64,000 bases of DNA from Paramecium octaurelia (lineage: Eukaryota; Ciliophora; Oligohymenophorea; Peniculida; Parameciidae). The notes beneath the pieces were generated by a model. It saw only the letters and a list, made by a program, of their open reading frames with translations. It searched no databases and was not told the DNA's origin. Positions within the stretch are counted from its first letter, which is position 1. Each line of letters begins with the position of its first letter. Location of the stretch: positions 496,001-560,000 of the forward strand of contig CAJJDP010000010.1 of the NCBI GenBank assembly GCA_905182995.1. The letters run 5' to 3'. Shown piece by piece: positions 1-10,583 of this stretch. Position numbers and translations under genes: made by a program.

Positions 1-1064
1 ATCTAAGTTCCCGTCTTAATAACCTATTAGATTTAACTCGTTTGTCGCTTTATCATTATATATAAATAATAATTATTTTTAAATGGATGATAAACTAAAA
101 CCATCATCATAATATTTATATATACCACATATATAATTAGAAATAAATTTTTGCAGAATTTAACATACCCTTATGTGTCAATTCTCAACATTTACTCATA
201 TATTTGAATTTATGATAAGAAAATTTAGTTGATAAATAATCTCAATGTTAAAAAAAGGCCTTTGGATATTAAAAAATCAGCTAAAAGTATATATTAGGAA
301 AATAAGAATTTAGCAAAATAATTCTAAAATTTTCTTCTTAATTTTCCTAAAAATATTTATTTTATAAGATTAAAATATATGCTTCTATAGAATAGATTCT
401 AGGCTTTAACTCTTAGAGTATATTATTTTTGGTTCTAAATTCTAGAACTCAATGATATCTTGATTGTATAAGCGAGAACTTAACTATATATATTTTAGGA
501 GAGGGTTATAAAAATTTAAATAATAAGTATTTAGTAATTAAGATACATACTTAATATATTTGTATGTTCAATAATCAGGCTGTTTCTTATAAAAATGAAG
601 CTTATTGGAGGGGTTTTAATTATAAACTGAATTAATTGAAACAGTTGAATGTTCAAAGTATTTATTAAACTTGAATAGATATGAATTTACATTATATTTT
701 TAAAAGCATAGTTACGTTGAAGAATACTGTAATAAAAGGTTTAATAAGTAAATTAAAATTCTTATTCAATAATAGTTTAATGCATTGAGGATTTTTTAAA
801 GTTAAAATTATTTTTACAGTATATTTTAATCTCAATCAAGATGTTAAAATTAACATCCAAAATCTTGATAAGAGTTTTATCCTATGATTATTCATAGTAT
901 TAATACCCTAGTGATAATAAATTATGTTAAGAATTTTAGGATTAAAAGTATAAGAGATTCATTCTACTTAATTTTTGTTTTGATTATGAACTCTCAAGTA
1001 ATAATAAGTATTAGTTTTAAATATAGCATAAAAATACATCTAATTACTTAAGTTTCTTAAATGA
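1..1064. other. No gene recognised, AT-rich
   Basis: No frame on either strand gives a convincing ciliate-code protein. A short inverted repeat, GATGTTAAAATTAACATC, lies at 840-857. The stretch may include untranslated sequence or old gene remnants, but I see nothing firm. Confidence 0.5.
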
Positions 1065-1260
1065 GAAGATGCTGATGGATAATAGTAAAAGATAAGATGG
1101 AAGGATTTGGAAAAGTTATGTTCCGATGCTTAACTTTATTTTATTGGTAGTTAGAATCCACACATAAATAATAAGATCATAAGAATTAATTTGATTTTAT
1201 GAATGCCAACTTAAAGAAAGAATGAATAATGGACTTAAAACTTATAATCAGTAACTTTAC
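1065..1260 (+). pseudogene. Decayed MORN-repeat fragment
   Basis: Around 1070-1125 one frame reads W-x(3)-KDKMEGFGKVMF, which fits the core of a MORN repeat (W..GKM.G.G...F). The preceding DG is in another frame, separated by a small shift. Downstream there are further broken pieces and in-frame TGA codons at short intervals. This looks like a degenerate copy of a MORN protein, about 1 kb upstream of an intact MORN gene on the same strand. The match is by eye over fewer than 20 residues, so it could be chance. Confidence 0.33.
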
Positions 1261-1430
1261 TTTAATTGAAAATACATAAAAATTATGTTAAGTTAAATAG
1301 TAGTTTAAAGTTTTAATATTCATCAACTAAATGGAAATATCAAATTACATAATAGATATGGATATCAAGATGGATGTAATATTTGATATATAAAATATAA
1401 TTAGATAAATATATATCTATTGAATATTCT

Positions 1431-2123
1431 TCAATCTTATAATACAAATTCATTATATAAGTTTTCCACATACTGGAATGTCTCATTAAGAACTTAAACA
1501 TAGATTTTGGATCCACTTAAAGACCATGAAACAGATGTTGGGATCTATTCTAGAAGTATGTGTTATTTTAAGATGTTCCTCTCAAAAATGCTTATAGAAT
1601 TATCACTAACAGCTAATAATCGATCTGTGAAGCTGTATGCTAATTATTAGACAGGCAAATTAACTCTGTGTACTAATTTGAAATTTTCATAAACTAAAAA
1701 TTAGAGGGAATTAATACAGTCTAAGCAGTTTCCTCCTGCAGCAATAGTAGATTTATTTTGAGCAAATGCAATTACTGAATATTTTTCCTAATTTAATGGT
1801 ATTGGTTAATCCCAAGTATCCTATTTTTTGGAATGAATTAATGCTAATCCAGTTTGATCGATTGATGCAAAAGTGACATCATATGGTGCCCATGATATAT
1901 GGATGATTGGGTACTGATGGGATGAAAATGCGATGGCTTATTACCAATCATTCGGTTTTCTTTCAGTCCATAATTGAACAGTGTTTGCAATTCCAAGTGC
2001 AACAATAACTTATTTATGAAATGACCAAGCATAGACTTTAGCCTCAGGCAATTTAAACCTTTGATTGGACAAAGTATCAATTACTTGACCATCTAATAGT
2101 ACTTTTTACCCTATTAAATTCAT
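1431..2123 (-). CDS. WD40-like beta-propeller protein, possibly Sec13-related
   Basis: Single open frame of 230 residues with Q at TAA/TAG, ending in TGA (TCA at 1431-1433). It has weak WD40-type blades: VYAWSF, then NTVQLWTERKPNDWQQA, then HISWAPYD with TFASIDQTG, and later SVSWSLSGSKIYV. The spacing, and the SWAP followed by an acidic position, resemble Sec13-like propellers of COPII and nuclear pores. It is shorter (about 230 versus about 300 residues) and degenerate, so a truncated or divergent copy is possible. The only in-frame ATG near the 5' end is at 2123, just 13 bp from the start of the divergent MORN gene. The WD40 fold is inferred from pattern; the Sec13 link is tentative. Confidence 0.6.
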
Positions 2124-2136
2124 AATTTTAATTAAT

Positions 2137-3358
2137 ATGGGAGCATGTTGTAATACTCAATAAACAATTCAAAGTCTAATGCCTAGTTTTGAATTTTCAT
2201 TTTTGTCTGTTTATACAAAAAATGCAGTAATAATCTAGAGAGCATACAGATGTATACAATTTCTTATAAAAATAGAGTATTAAAAAAGGAAGCGAAGATC
2301 GATAATACCTATCTCAATGACCAACGAAAGTCAAAGAAGCCATTAAGAACATATTGAAAATACAATAATCCCTGCATAACCTCCTTAGGAAAGTGCTAAA
2401 ATAGAGTAAATAGAGGAAGTGCCTGCTACAGTTGATCATTCTCCTGCGAATGGATTGAAATTAGATAGAAAATAAAGTGATTATCCTGCTAGTATACATT
2501 AAATCATTTTTCGGATTGGGAATTTTAATTATAAGGAGTTTTTAAAACAAGAGAGTTAGTATTATGATGAAGAAGATTTAAATGTCCCCTTCTTGGATCC
2601 ATATCAATTACCTGATGAGTCTATTTATATAGGGTAATGGAAATTAGGTAAGAGACATGGCAAAGGGAGGGCGATATTTAAGGATAAAAGCGTGTATGAA
2701 GGATTTTGGAAGGATGATCAAATGAATGGTTAGGGCAGACTGATATTTGAAAATGGCGACTATTATTAGGGAGAATTCAAGGGGAACAAGGCGAATGGGT
2801 ATGGAAAATAAATTACTTCCAAAGGATACTAATATGAGGGCAATTGGATTAATGATAAATAATAGGGGGAGGGCAATGAGAGATTCCCTGATGGTACAAA
2901 CTTTAAGGGAAGATTTATTGACGGGATTAAGACAGGATTTGGCGAATTCAATTTCTCAGATGGATCCAAGTATTAGTTCAGCTAAAACAAGGTATAAAGG
3001 ATCAATTGCTAATAATAAATTTAATGGGAAAGGAACGTTTTATTTTTCTGATGGCCGTAAATACGATGGGCAATGGAAAGAAAACTTGATGGATGGCTAT
3101 GGAACATTCACTTGGCCTGATGGTAGATCTTACGATGGATATGTAAATTATATAATAATAATGATAAAGTATGTCAAAGACAAAAAGCATGGTTTTGGTG
3201 ATTTCACATATTCAGATGGGTCAATGTATAAAGGAAATTGGGTGGATGGCAAAGAACATGGATAAGGGACATTTCACTCTAAGAGTGGTTTATTTAGAGA
3301 AGGTGAATGGGAGAATGGAAAAAGAATTAAATGGACGTCACCTTACTAAACTTAATGA
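2137..3358 (+). CDS. MORN-repeat protein with IQ motif and acylation signal
   Basis: Spliced protein of 390 residues. It begins MGACCNTQ, a good N-myristoylation plus palmitoylation signal. At about residues 32-50 an IQ-type motif (IQRAYRC...) could bind calmodulin. A Pro/Glu-rich linker follows, then from about residue 160 nine full MORN repeats of the form Y.G.W..GK..G.G, for example YEGFWKDDQMNGQG and YDGQWKENLMDGYG. MORN arrays lie under membranes and bind lipids or scaffold ciliary and cortical structures. Introns at 2970-2991 and 3143-3169 both end in AAG; removing them restores two broken MORN repeats exactly, which supports them. Likely a membrane-anchored cortical or ciliary scaffold (inference). 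Confidence 0.9.
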
Positions 3359-3770
3359 TTATAGATACTTAATTTGATTTTAAATTGAATTATATATTAT
3401 TTCAATATTGAATGTCTGAATATTTATTTTTAGTAATTTTAATTAATCATATTGGAGACTTAAACATCCAACAAGCTTGTATTCTTTGTCTCTTTGTATT
3501 ATTTCATGCAATTTATTACAATTCTAAGAATAAATAATTAGTTTATAGTTATTGAACATAATATCACTCATTTAATAAAATTAGTTGTGCATTCATATAC
3601 ATAATGATGTATTTGCATTTAAAATAAGACTCTATGATTCCATTAGGAGGAGATTCATTAGAACAATGGGAAAAATGCAGAATCACATTTTAAAGAGTGT
3701 ATGATACACTAATGTGGGTGATTTTAAAGTGTAAAATATTAAAATGTGGAATATTAATATTTATTTAAAA
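3359..3770. other. Intergenic, nothing recognised
   Basis: AT-rich spacer between two plus-strand genes. No supported open frame or structured RNA was seen. Confidence 0.5.
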
Positions 3771-4571
3771 ATGAACAAATTGATTCTTGCTATTGCATTG
3801 ATCTCCATCACTTATGCTCAATTAACTTTCAATGCTAATAATAAATGCACTTGTGGTGATTTAACAACATAATAGGATTGTGCACAATCATAACCAATTT
3901 GCACTTGGGACTCAAAAGGCAGTTCATGTTCAACTGTATCTTGTTCATCCATTAGTGATCAAACAAATTGTGCCAACAATTTGAAATGTATGTGGAATGG
4001 CAAAGCATGTGTTGATTTTACACTTTGCAATTAATTAACCGGAGCCAATTAAGGTGACTGCTTAGCAAAATCAAAAAACTGTCCATAATCAGATGGTAAG
4101 AACTGTGCCAGCACTGAAGCCTTAAAATCTTGTTCATCCTATTCAAATTAAACTAGCTGTGATTTAACAATTTCTTCCAATGGAATTTGCTATTGGAGCA
4201 ATAGTGGATGTTCAGAAGTCACCAGTTGTGGACAATTGAATTCAAACTCCTGCTCAAGTGCTGGAAATGCATGCTAATGGAATGCTACCATCAATAATTG
4301 CACTTAAGCTAGTTGTGCTTAGTTTGGAAATAACAATACATGCACATACTATCAAACCTAACTCAACAAATTTATCTATTAATTGTGCTAATGGAATGCT
4401 GCAAATAGCACTTGCATTTCTGCTATTGACACATCTGCACTCAACCAAAATACTTGTTACAATCAAACCAAATACACTTACAGATGGTCAAGCAGTTCAA
4501 ACAAATGCGATGTTTGTGCAGGTAAAATAATTTATATGGTAATCATGGCCATTTTAATGATTATGATATGA
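3771..4571 (+). CDS. Cys-rich surface protein, PSA/mini-antigen type
   Basis: Intronless protein of 266 residues. The N-terminus MNKLILAIALISITYA is a clear signal peptide. The body has regularly spaced cysteines with the pattern C-C-x(6-12)-C-x(4-8)-C.W, typical of the Paramecium surface antigen (PSA) repeats of immobilization antigens and their small relatives. The last ~14 residues (IIYMVIMAILMIMI) are hydrophobic, as expected for a GPI-attachment signal. It is probably exported to the cell surface and GPI-anchored. Family members are expressed one at a time in immobilization antigens; whether this small member follows that is unknown. Three related genes occur elsewhere in the window. Confidence 0.85.
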
Positions 4572-4656
4572 AATATAGATAAACATTAGAAATATAATAA
4601 ATATATATTTATTCAAATTAAGTATTCTTTTTAATTAAATTATTTTTTTTACAAAA

Positions 4657-5827
4657 ATGGAATCCATGATGATGCCATACAAGAAAAGAATACTAAAAGC
4701 CACAACTCTATTCTTGACTTGCACTTTCATTCTCATTCTGGATATGTTTTTCAAAGAACCCTTATAAGCTTTTGAAGTCTCAGCACTCATAGCAATATAA
4801 GATGGAATGGGACTCAAAGGTCACATCATTGAATCTATACCATTTTTCTTGCTTGCAAATATCTAAGAACAATATGTATTTCTATTGATAACAATGCATG
4901 TGTTGAGTGCCATCTATTTTTTACATGATCGCTTTATTGCTATTAAATGCATGTTTGTCCTATATTTTGGATGGTACTTTTTAATGCTTTTACAAATGAT
5001 TTATAATTTGCCATAGCCTTTTTGGGTTGATTCTGACATTGATACCTACTTTTGCGATTAAAAATATGGTGGCCCTGGAGATTCAATCTACTTACCTGCA
5101 ATTTTCATATTTACACTACTCTATTATAATTAATGCTAACTAAAAGCTTACATTATTGCTTCAGCATCTCTATTGTTCTATTGTTTTGCTGTTTATATTT
5201 CAGCCTAGGTTTTTTTAATGGATTTGGTTTTAGGCTTTGTTTATTTTATGCTTTTTTATGCTTTTGTTATAAATTATGATAAGAAAATTACAACCCTCAT
5301 AAAATCGAAGGACACTGATAAGCTCTTTGGAATGAAGGTTCTGGGAGTAGTTTCCTTTCTATTTATCATAGCACTTATTTACTATACATTAAAAGACTAC
5401 ACTGATAGCATTCAATGGATTACAAATTATTTTACTTGTTATATGAGACAATTCACTGTTGGAGATTGTAAATTTATATTTATATTTAGATTAACATTAT
5501 AGATTTAACACAATCTTAGGGTTGGAACCTACCTTTTGTTAAATAACGATCCTTATTTGTTTAGTGGTCATGGGTTTCATTCATTTGCCTAAGAACAAAG
5601 CTACGTAGAAATAGTTTATTATTATTCAATTGGCCTTCATTCCAGGATGGCTAATAATGTTTTTATAAGGTTTTGTGACTGAAATTGATGTATTGCATAG
5701 AATGGGGTTGAGTCAATTAATCATAGAATCTTTGATATTCGGATTGATGCATTGGTGGATCTTTGGGTTCGTTGGAGTTAAGGCAACAAAATCAATTGTT
5801 ACTGATGAATATTTGTTATTAGAGTGA
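4657..5827 (+). CDS. PAP2-like multi-pass membrane protein with degenerate active site
   Basis: Spliced protein of 382 residues (one 22-nt intron in the codons after TVGD, near 5468-5489). It has about eight to ten hydrophobic helices. The segment NLPQPFWVDSDI...CDQKYGGPGDS aligns by eye with the luminal motif of the PAP2/sphingosine-phosphate phosphatase family, where PF.W precedes YG.PSGH. Here the catalytic PSGH is PGDS, and the later SR...H...D motif appears as SAQVFLMDLVLG without the histidine. It may therefore be a non-catalytic family member or a lipid-handling protein. The ATG at 4657 precedes a cluster MMMPYKKR, so the exact start could be a few codons later. Confidence 0.7.
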
Positions 5828-5937
5828 TAATTTGTTAATTAATTAATTTATTAAGTTTTTCTATCTATATTTGATAATAATTATTGTGCATATTCTTTTT
5901 TTTCATTAATTTATACAATTAAAAATTCTCTATTTAA

Positions 5938-7154
5938 ATGACTCAAGAATTTTCTTTCCAAAGAATATCTACTTCGTAAATGTAAACAGTTGAATTGAAA
6001 AAAAAGTATATTCTCCAAAAGATTTTAGGCTATGGTCAATATGGGTATGTTTTTATTCTTATTCTCAGAACTGTATATAAAGGTGTAAATTAACGCACCC
6101 AAGAAACAGTTGCTATCAAAGAATTGCGCCATAGCTATAAGGATTAAGGGGTTTGCTATATTATTTAATTCAAGATTAATGTACAGGCCTTAAGAGAAAT
6201 TGAAATACTTAAATCCATCTAATGCCAACAGATTGTCTCCTTTAAAGATTTAGCTTGTGGAGAGAATAGAACTTTTATAATTATGGAATATATGGAAGAG
6301 GACTTACTTACAGCCTTAAAAAGAGATACCTTCTCCGAACAATAGGCCAAAATGATCATGTTATAAGTGCTTCAAGGTTTGGCCTACCTACACAACAAAG
6401 GAATCATCCATAGAGATATCAAACGTATGATCTTATTTAACATTTTCAGCTAACAATATTTTAAATAAAAATTTGGAAATCAAAATTTGTGATTTGGGAA
6501 TGGCTCAGAATTTAAAAAAACTCAAGCCACAAACACCCCGAATTCAAAATCATTCCTACAGGGCTCCAGAAGTGTTCCTTGGTTTATTAAATGACTAATA
6601 TTAGGTTAAAAATATTGCTCTAAGGTTGATGTTTGGTCTGCAGGTGTGCTATTTATTTAATTGCTCTTTAAAAGCAATCCTTTCTAAGGGTCATCTGAAC
6701 ACTCATGCTTTCAATAAATCCTTAAATACTGTGGAACTCCCTAGGAAGGTATTTTTCTTAAAGATAACATAGAAAATTGGAACGGAGTGACTTCGCTCAT
6801 AAATTACTCTACTCTCATAAAAGAAGATCCACAACCAAGAATACTTTAAACCTTACTTGAGAAAAAAATGTCTCCATTACTAATCAATCTTATTGATTCC
6901 ATGCTTACTCTTGATCCTTCTTAAAGAATAACTGCTTAGGATGCTCTTTAGCATCCTTATTTTTGTGGAATGAATATTGAAAGGTATTTTATCTTAATTA
7001 ATCCTTATTACACAGATGCCTTAATAAAATAAATGCTAGCCGAAAAAAAGGCAAAGCTGAATAATAAACTAAAACAGATGTCCTTAACTATCCTAATGGA
7101 AACAAAATCATTGTAGTTTCGTAAATCTTCCAAAAAAGCTAAAATTGCTTTTGA
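5938..7154 (+). CDS. CDK/MAPK-like protein kinase
   Basis: Spliced protein of 362 residues with five introns (6055-6078, 6151-6174, 6425-6449, 6582-6604, 6984-7015); two start GTT instead of GTA. Kinase landmarks in order: glycine loop GYGQYGTVYKG, VAIKEL lysine, ALREIEIL helix C, IIMEYMEEDL hinge, HRDIKPNN catalytic loop, DLG metal motif (DFG variant), YRAPEVFLG activation end, and SKVDVWSAGVLF. The APE-proximal sequence and C lobe (CGTPQEG, DPSQRITAQDALQHPYF) place it in the CMGC, CDK-like group. No PSTAIRE helix is present. If the last intron is not removed the frame continues for about 80 more codons, so the C-terminus is less certain. Confidence 0.88.
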
Positions 7155-8222
7155 TTACTCATTAATTTTGTTTTCTCTTAACTCTGTTTATTAAATTATT
7201 ATAAGTTTTCCATAAGTTTTTCATAATTTATAATAACAAAAATAGAATTTGTCTACAACATCAAGAAATCAGATTTAAAGACTCTATGTAATTGATTTAA
7301 ATCATAAAATTGATATAAAAGAGTACAATCTAGAATAATCGATAGTATTGGCATTTCTTGAGAATTTATCGACTCTAAATTGTTAATATTGCATCTTCCA
7401 TTAATGAGCACTATAACATATGCGAATAAATTTATTCAAAGACATCATAGTTTTTTTATGTATTATTTTGAATATAAAAAAAAATATATATAAAAAATAA
7501 ATATATATTATAAAATCTCAATATAAAAGTTAATATAAAATATAAATCTAATACTTATTTGATATTAATTTTTTAATAAGTACAAAAATTATAAATAATT
7601 CACATGTTTTTAAAAATGGTGTAAAGAATTATGATGAGAGATTTTAAAAACCAAAAATATACTCTAGAACTTCTTAAATAGACTTGAATTATACGAATAA
7701 CTCGATAAACAATTTATAGAATTTGTTCGTTTTTTTTCCTTAAATATTCATAGATAATTCGTTTGTAATTTTAAATTTGATTTATCTTGATTTAAATTTA
7801 ATTAAATCAATATGATAATTATAGCAATCCCATTTATATTAAAATTAGTATGAAAAAATATAAATTTTTGATTTTCTAAACTAACTGAAAGCAAATTTGT
7901 AATCTAAAGGAATTGGCTCCTCATTTAATATGATTATTGTAAGTCATAACAATGTTGATAATTTATTATATATTTTATTTCAAGCAGGTTTCTTAAGGGA
8001 AAGATATAATAAGTTAGTTCAACATATTTTTTAGAAAAAGTTCTCTGAATTGTGTTTATGTTTAGCAATCGTAATTCAAAAAAGTGAGAGAAGACTCCAT
8101 TATACATTATCAAACTCATCGAATGAGAAAGAAATGTAAATACACCATTATGCAACTATAATTTTGAAATATTTGGATAAAATGTATTACTCGATGTATT
8201 ATATTATAAATATATATTTTGA
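7155..8222. other. Intergenic, low-complexity AT-rich
   Basis: Includes a run of A/T-only sequence around 7460-7520. A TGA-free plus-strand frame with an ATG at 7930 ends at 8251, antisense to the end of the next gene. Its translation is unremarkable and I do not call it. Nothing else was seen. Confidence 0.45.
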
Positions 8223-8936
8223 TCAATTATTGTCTGAAGGGAAGCTTGCATGAATATCACTAAATGTTTAGGATAGATTGCCAATAAAATTTGACAACAA
8301 GTCTTCTGCTTCTGGAAAAAGTTTAAGTTAGATTAGTTCATCAAACATAAACGGAGAGGATTCTTGGGCCATGATTGGAATCAATTCTTCGGATGATGGG
8401 TTCAGGTGTTAATATTAACTAAGAAATGATAAAAAAATTGTTATACTTTCCAAGAACTTGATCCCATTTAAATCTTAATGATTTATAATATCTATTTTTT
8501 AGCATGTTAGTTGTTTTCCCTGGGAAGTATCTTGCGAACTTGTGGAACTTAGGTCCCTTCCTTAGAATATAGTTCAACAATCTTTAATCTTCTTCCAATG
8601 TAAATTGTTTTCCTCTATTCTTTTACTTTTTCCTTTTCATATCCTTCTCTCTCTTCACAGTATAGCGTATTAATCTGTTTTTTGAATCATCAGAGGCTTT
8701 GGTTATCGATTTATAATTATTATTCATCAATTTATGCGAATAAACGCTGTCCAAATTTTCAGTTATATCACCAATCGCTAGATAACAAACAAAATCGTAC
8801 AATTATTGTCTAAACGACTCAAGTTGGATGACTAGTTATCATAAACTTAGTTTTCAAAATTTGAATTCAGTTAAAGTGATTAATAGGGATACTATTAAAT
8901 TCTTCCTTATTCTCTATTACTTTCATTCTCATCCAT
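8223..8936 (-). CDS. Single Myb/SANT-domain protein, copy 1
   Basis: Spliced protein of 220 residues; introns at 8778-8800 and 8419-8446. A Gln/Asn/Ser-rich N-terminus leads to a basic stretch (KREKDMKRKKQKNRGK), then one Myb-like helix set: FTLEEDQRLLNYILRKGPKF, then FARYFPGKT, then LKNRYYKSLRFKW. This is the EED...L....G....A..FPGRT...LKNRYY layout of a DNA-binding Myb repeat. The C-terminus is acidic. A single repeat plus basic flank suggests a sequence-specific transcription or chromatin factor in the nucleus. Two close relatives lie at 26015 and 32060 in the same window. Confidence 0.88.
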
Positions 8937-8946
8937 TAGAGAGCAT

Positions 8947-9405
8947 ATGTTGAATCTTTTTGATTTTCTGATTAGCTTAACTGTCATATTCATTGATGTT
9001 AATTAAGATATTAATAAATCTGATTTATTAATCTCAAACATCTCAAACATAAATTGTAATAAATCTTATTTTTTTAATGTTTCCACATAACCAAATCAAA
9101 GAGAAGTTACTTCAAATAATCGATTAACATTCAATGACTATACCACATGTGTTAGTATTCCTTAAAGAAATAATTCTCTGTAGATTCTGACATTAAAAAT
9201 TTTGATAAGAGAAATTCCTCAAATTTACTTCTTTCAATTTATATCTGCTTATTTAATGATCCATTATATTTAAGTTACGCCTTTTCCTATAATTAGAAAT
9301 CATAAAAACGAAGAGACTTTTTAACATTAAATCAATGCAAATATTAATTAAAGGGTTTATTACAATTATTATTATACATTATAATATTAAATTGAAATGA
9401 ATTGA
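8947..9405 (+). CDS. Possible small ORF, unrecognised
   Basis: A TGA-free frame of 152 codons starts at an ATG only 10 bp from the divergent Myb gene start. The N-terminus (MLNLFDFLISLTVIFIDV) is hydrophobic, signal-like. The rest is rich in Asn, Ile and Tyr and resembles no family I know. In this AT-rich sequence TGA-free frames of this length arise by chance, and the start-to-start distance is suspicious. Listed because the gap to the next gene is long. Confidence 0.22.
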
Positions 9406-10045
9406 AAATATCTTTTAATTAAAATCAGATAGTACAATAACAAGTACTTTTGTTTTGTTAGCAGTCCTCAATATTATAAAGCTTTATCTAATAAATGATG
9501 GCTGACAACCTATAAACAGAGATTACAATTTTCACTAATTATATTCATATTAAATTGTAACTTATTCTAAAGAAAAAGCAATATCGCCTATTTTCACAAT
9601 TGAGTAGAGAAAAAATATATAAAAAAGTAAAAACGAAAATATCTTTTAAATATTATTTAGGGTATTTTGTTGGTATTTTAATTATATTTATTGAACCAAA
9701 GTAGTGGTTTTATCAAACAGAATTTATTACTTTATTGTAGTGTTCTAAAGCAGGCCATAATGATCTTATTAGACCTGTATTAATTACACTTTTTTATTGA
9801 ATGGGTACTTTCTAATAGTCAAAGAGAGGGACAAATTATTCCATCTTTTTTTTATATATTTATATATTTCTTAAGTCAACATTACAGAATGAGAAATGTA
9901 ATACTTATATTCAAAGAACAGATAATAAGGAGTTAAAGATTCTTAGAGTAACCATTAAAACAGGAGACATATTGTAATAATATTCAAATATAAAACTATA
10001 AAACATTTATACAATTATTGAATTTACATGAAACCTAATGAATAC
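9406..10045. other. Intergenic, nothing recognised
   Basis: AT-rich sequence downstream of the P2 gene on its strand. No supported frame was found on either strand. Confidence 0.5.
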
Positions 10046-10436
10046 TCAATCAAAGAGTCCTCCCATATCAACATCTTCTTCTGGTTCTTCAGCCTTCTTT
10101 GGTGGTTCAACTTTTGCTGCTGGAGCTGTTTAGGCAGTGTTTGTAGCTTATGGTGCAGGAGCAGAGCTTTATGCTTAAGATTTATAAATTAAAATTACAT
10201 GCTCCTCCTCCTACTGACAAACTTGTTAATTGTTTTGACCCATCTTTAATAACATCGTTCAAATTTTTCCCTTTTAATGCGGTGACAACATTCTTAACAT
10301 CTGCAGCAACTGGTTCAACTCCAGCTTCTTTAAGTAATTTTGTCACATCCTCCTCAGCTAAATATTTGTGATAATCAATACTTGGGGCATTGTTTCCTCC
10401 TAAAACGAGTAAAGCATAAGCAGCAATGTACTTCAT
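10046..10436 (-). CDS. RPLP2: Large-subunit acidic ribosomal protein P2
   Basis: Spliced protein of 121 residues. The N-terminus MKYIAAYALLVLGGNNAPS is the conserved P2 start. The helical dimerisation half runs to about residue 65 (VTKLLKEAGVEP, LNDVIKDGSKQL), followed by a Gly/Ala/Pro hinge and the diagnostic acidic tail EEPEEDVDMGGLFD that recruits elongation factors to the ribosome stalk. One 25-nt intron at 10174-10198 ends in AAG; without it the C-terminal half is lost. The length matches eukaryotic P2 (about 110-115). The start sits 147 bp from the divergent membrane-protein gene. Confidence 0.96.
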
Positions 10437-10583
10437 TAATACAATTATTTAAAAATTATTTTTAAATAAGATGCCAAAAGATTATTCTTTATTTATAATA
10501 TCATCTAAATATCAATAAAAAGGATAGCAATTATTAATATACATTTATTTTTGCCTTCTAGCTACAGATTTTGAAATTTTGCT

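Noticed and set aside
7016-7395. Extended C-terminus of the CDK-like kinase
   Set aside because: Obtained only if the 32-nt GTA...CAG intron at 6984-7015 is retained; the extra residues show no kinase-tail features, though this is not excluded.
7930-8251. Plus-strand ORF of 107 codons
   Set aside because: It overlaps the 3' end of the Myb gene antisense, has no recognisable motif, and is explained by AT-rich chance.
10150-10371. Plus-strand ORF with Pro/Thr-rich N-terminus
   Set aside because: Antisense of the ribosomal protein P2 gene, whose identity is certain.
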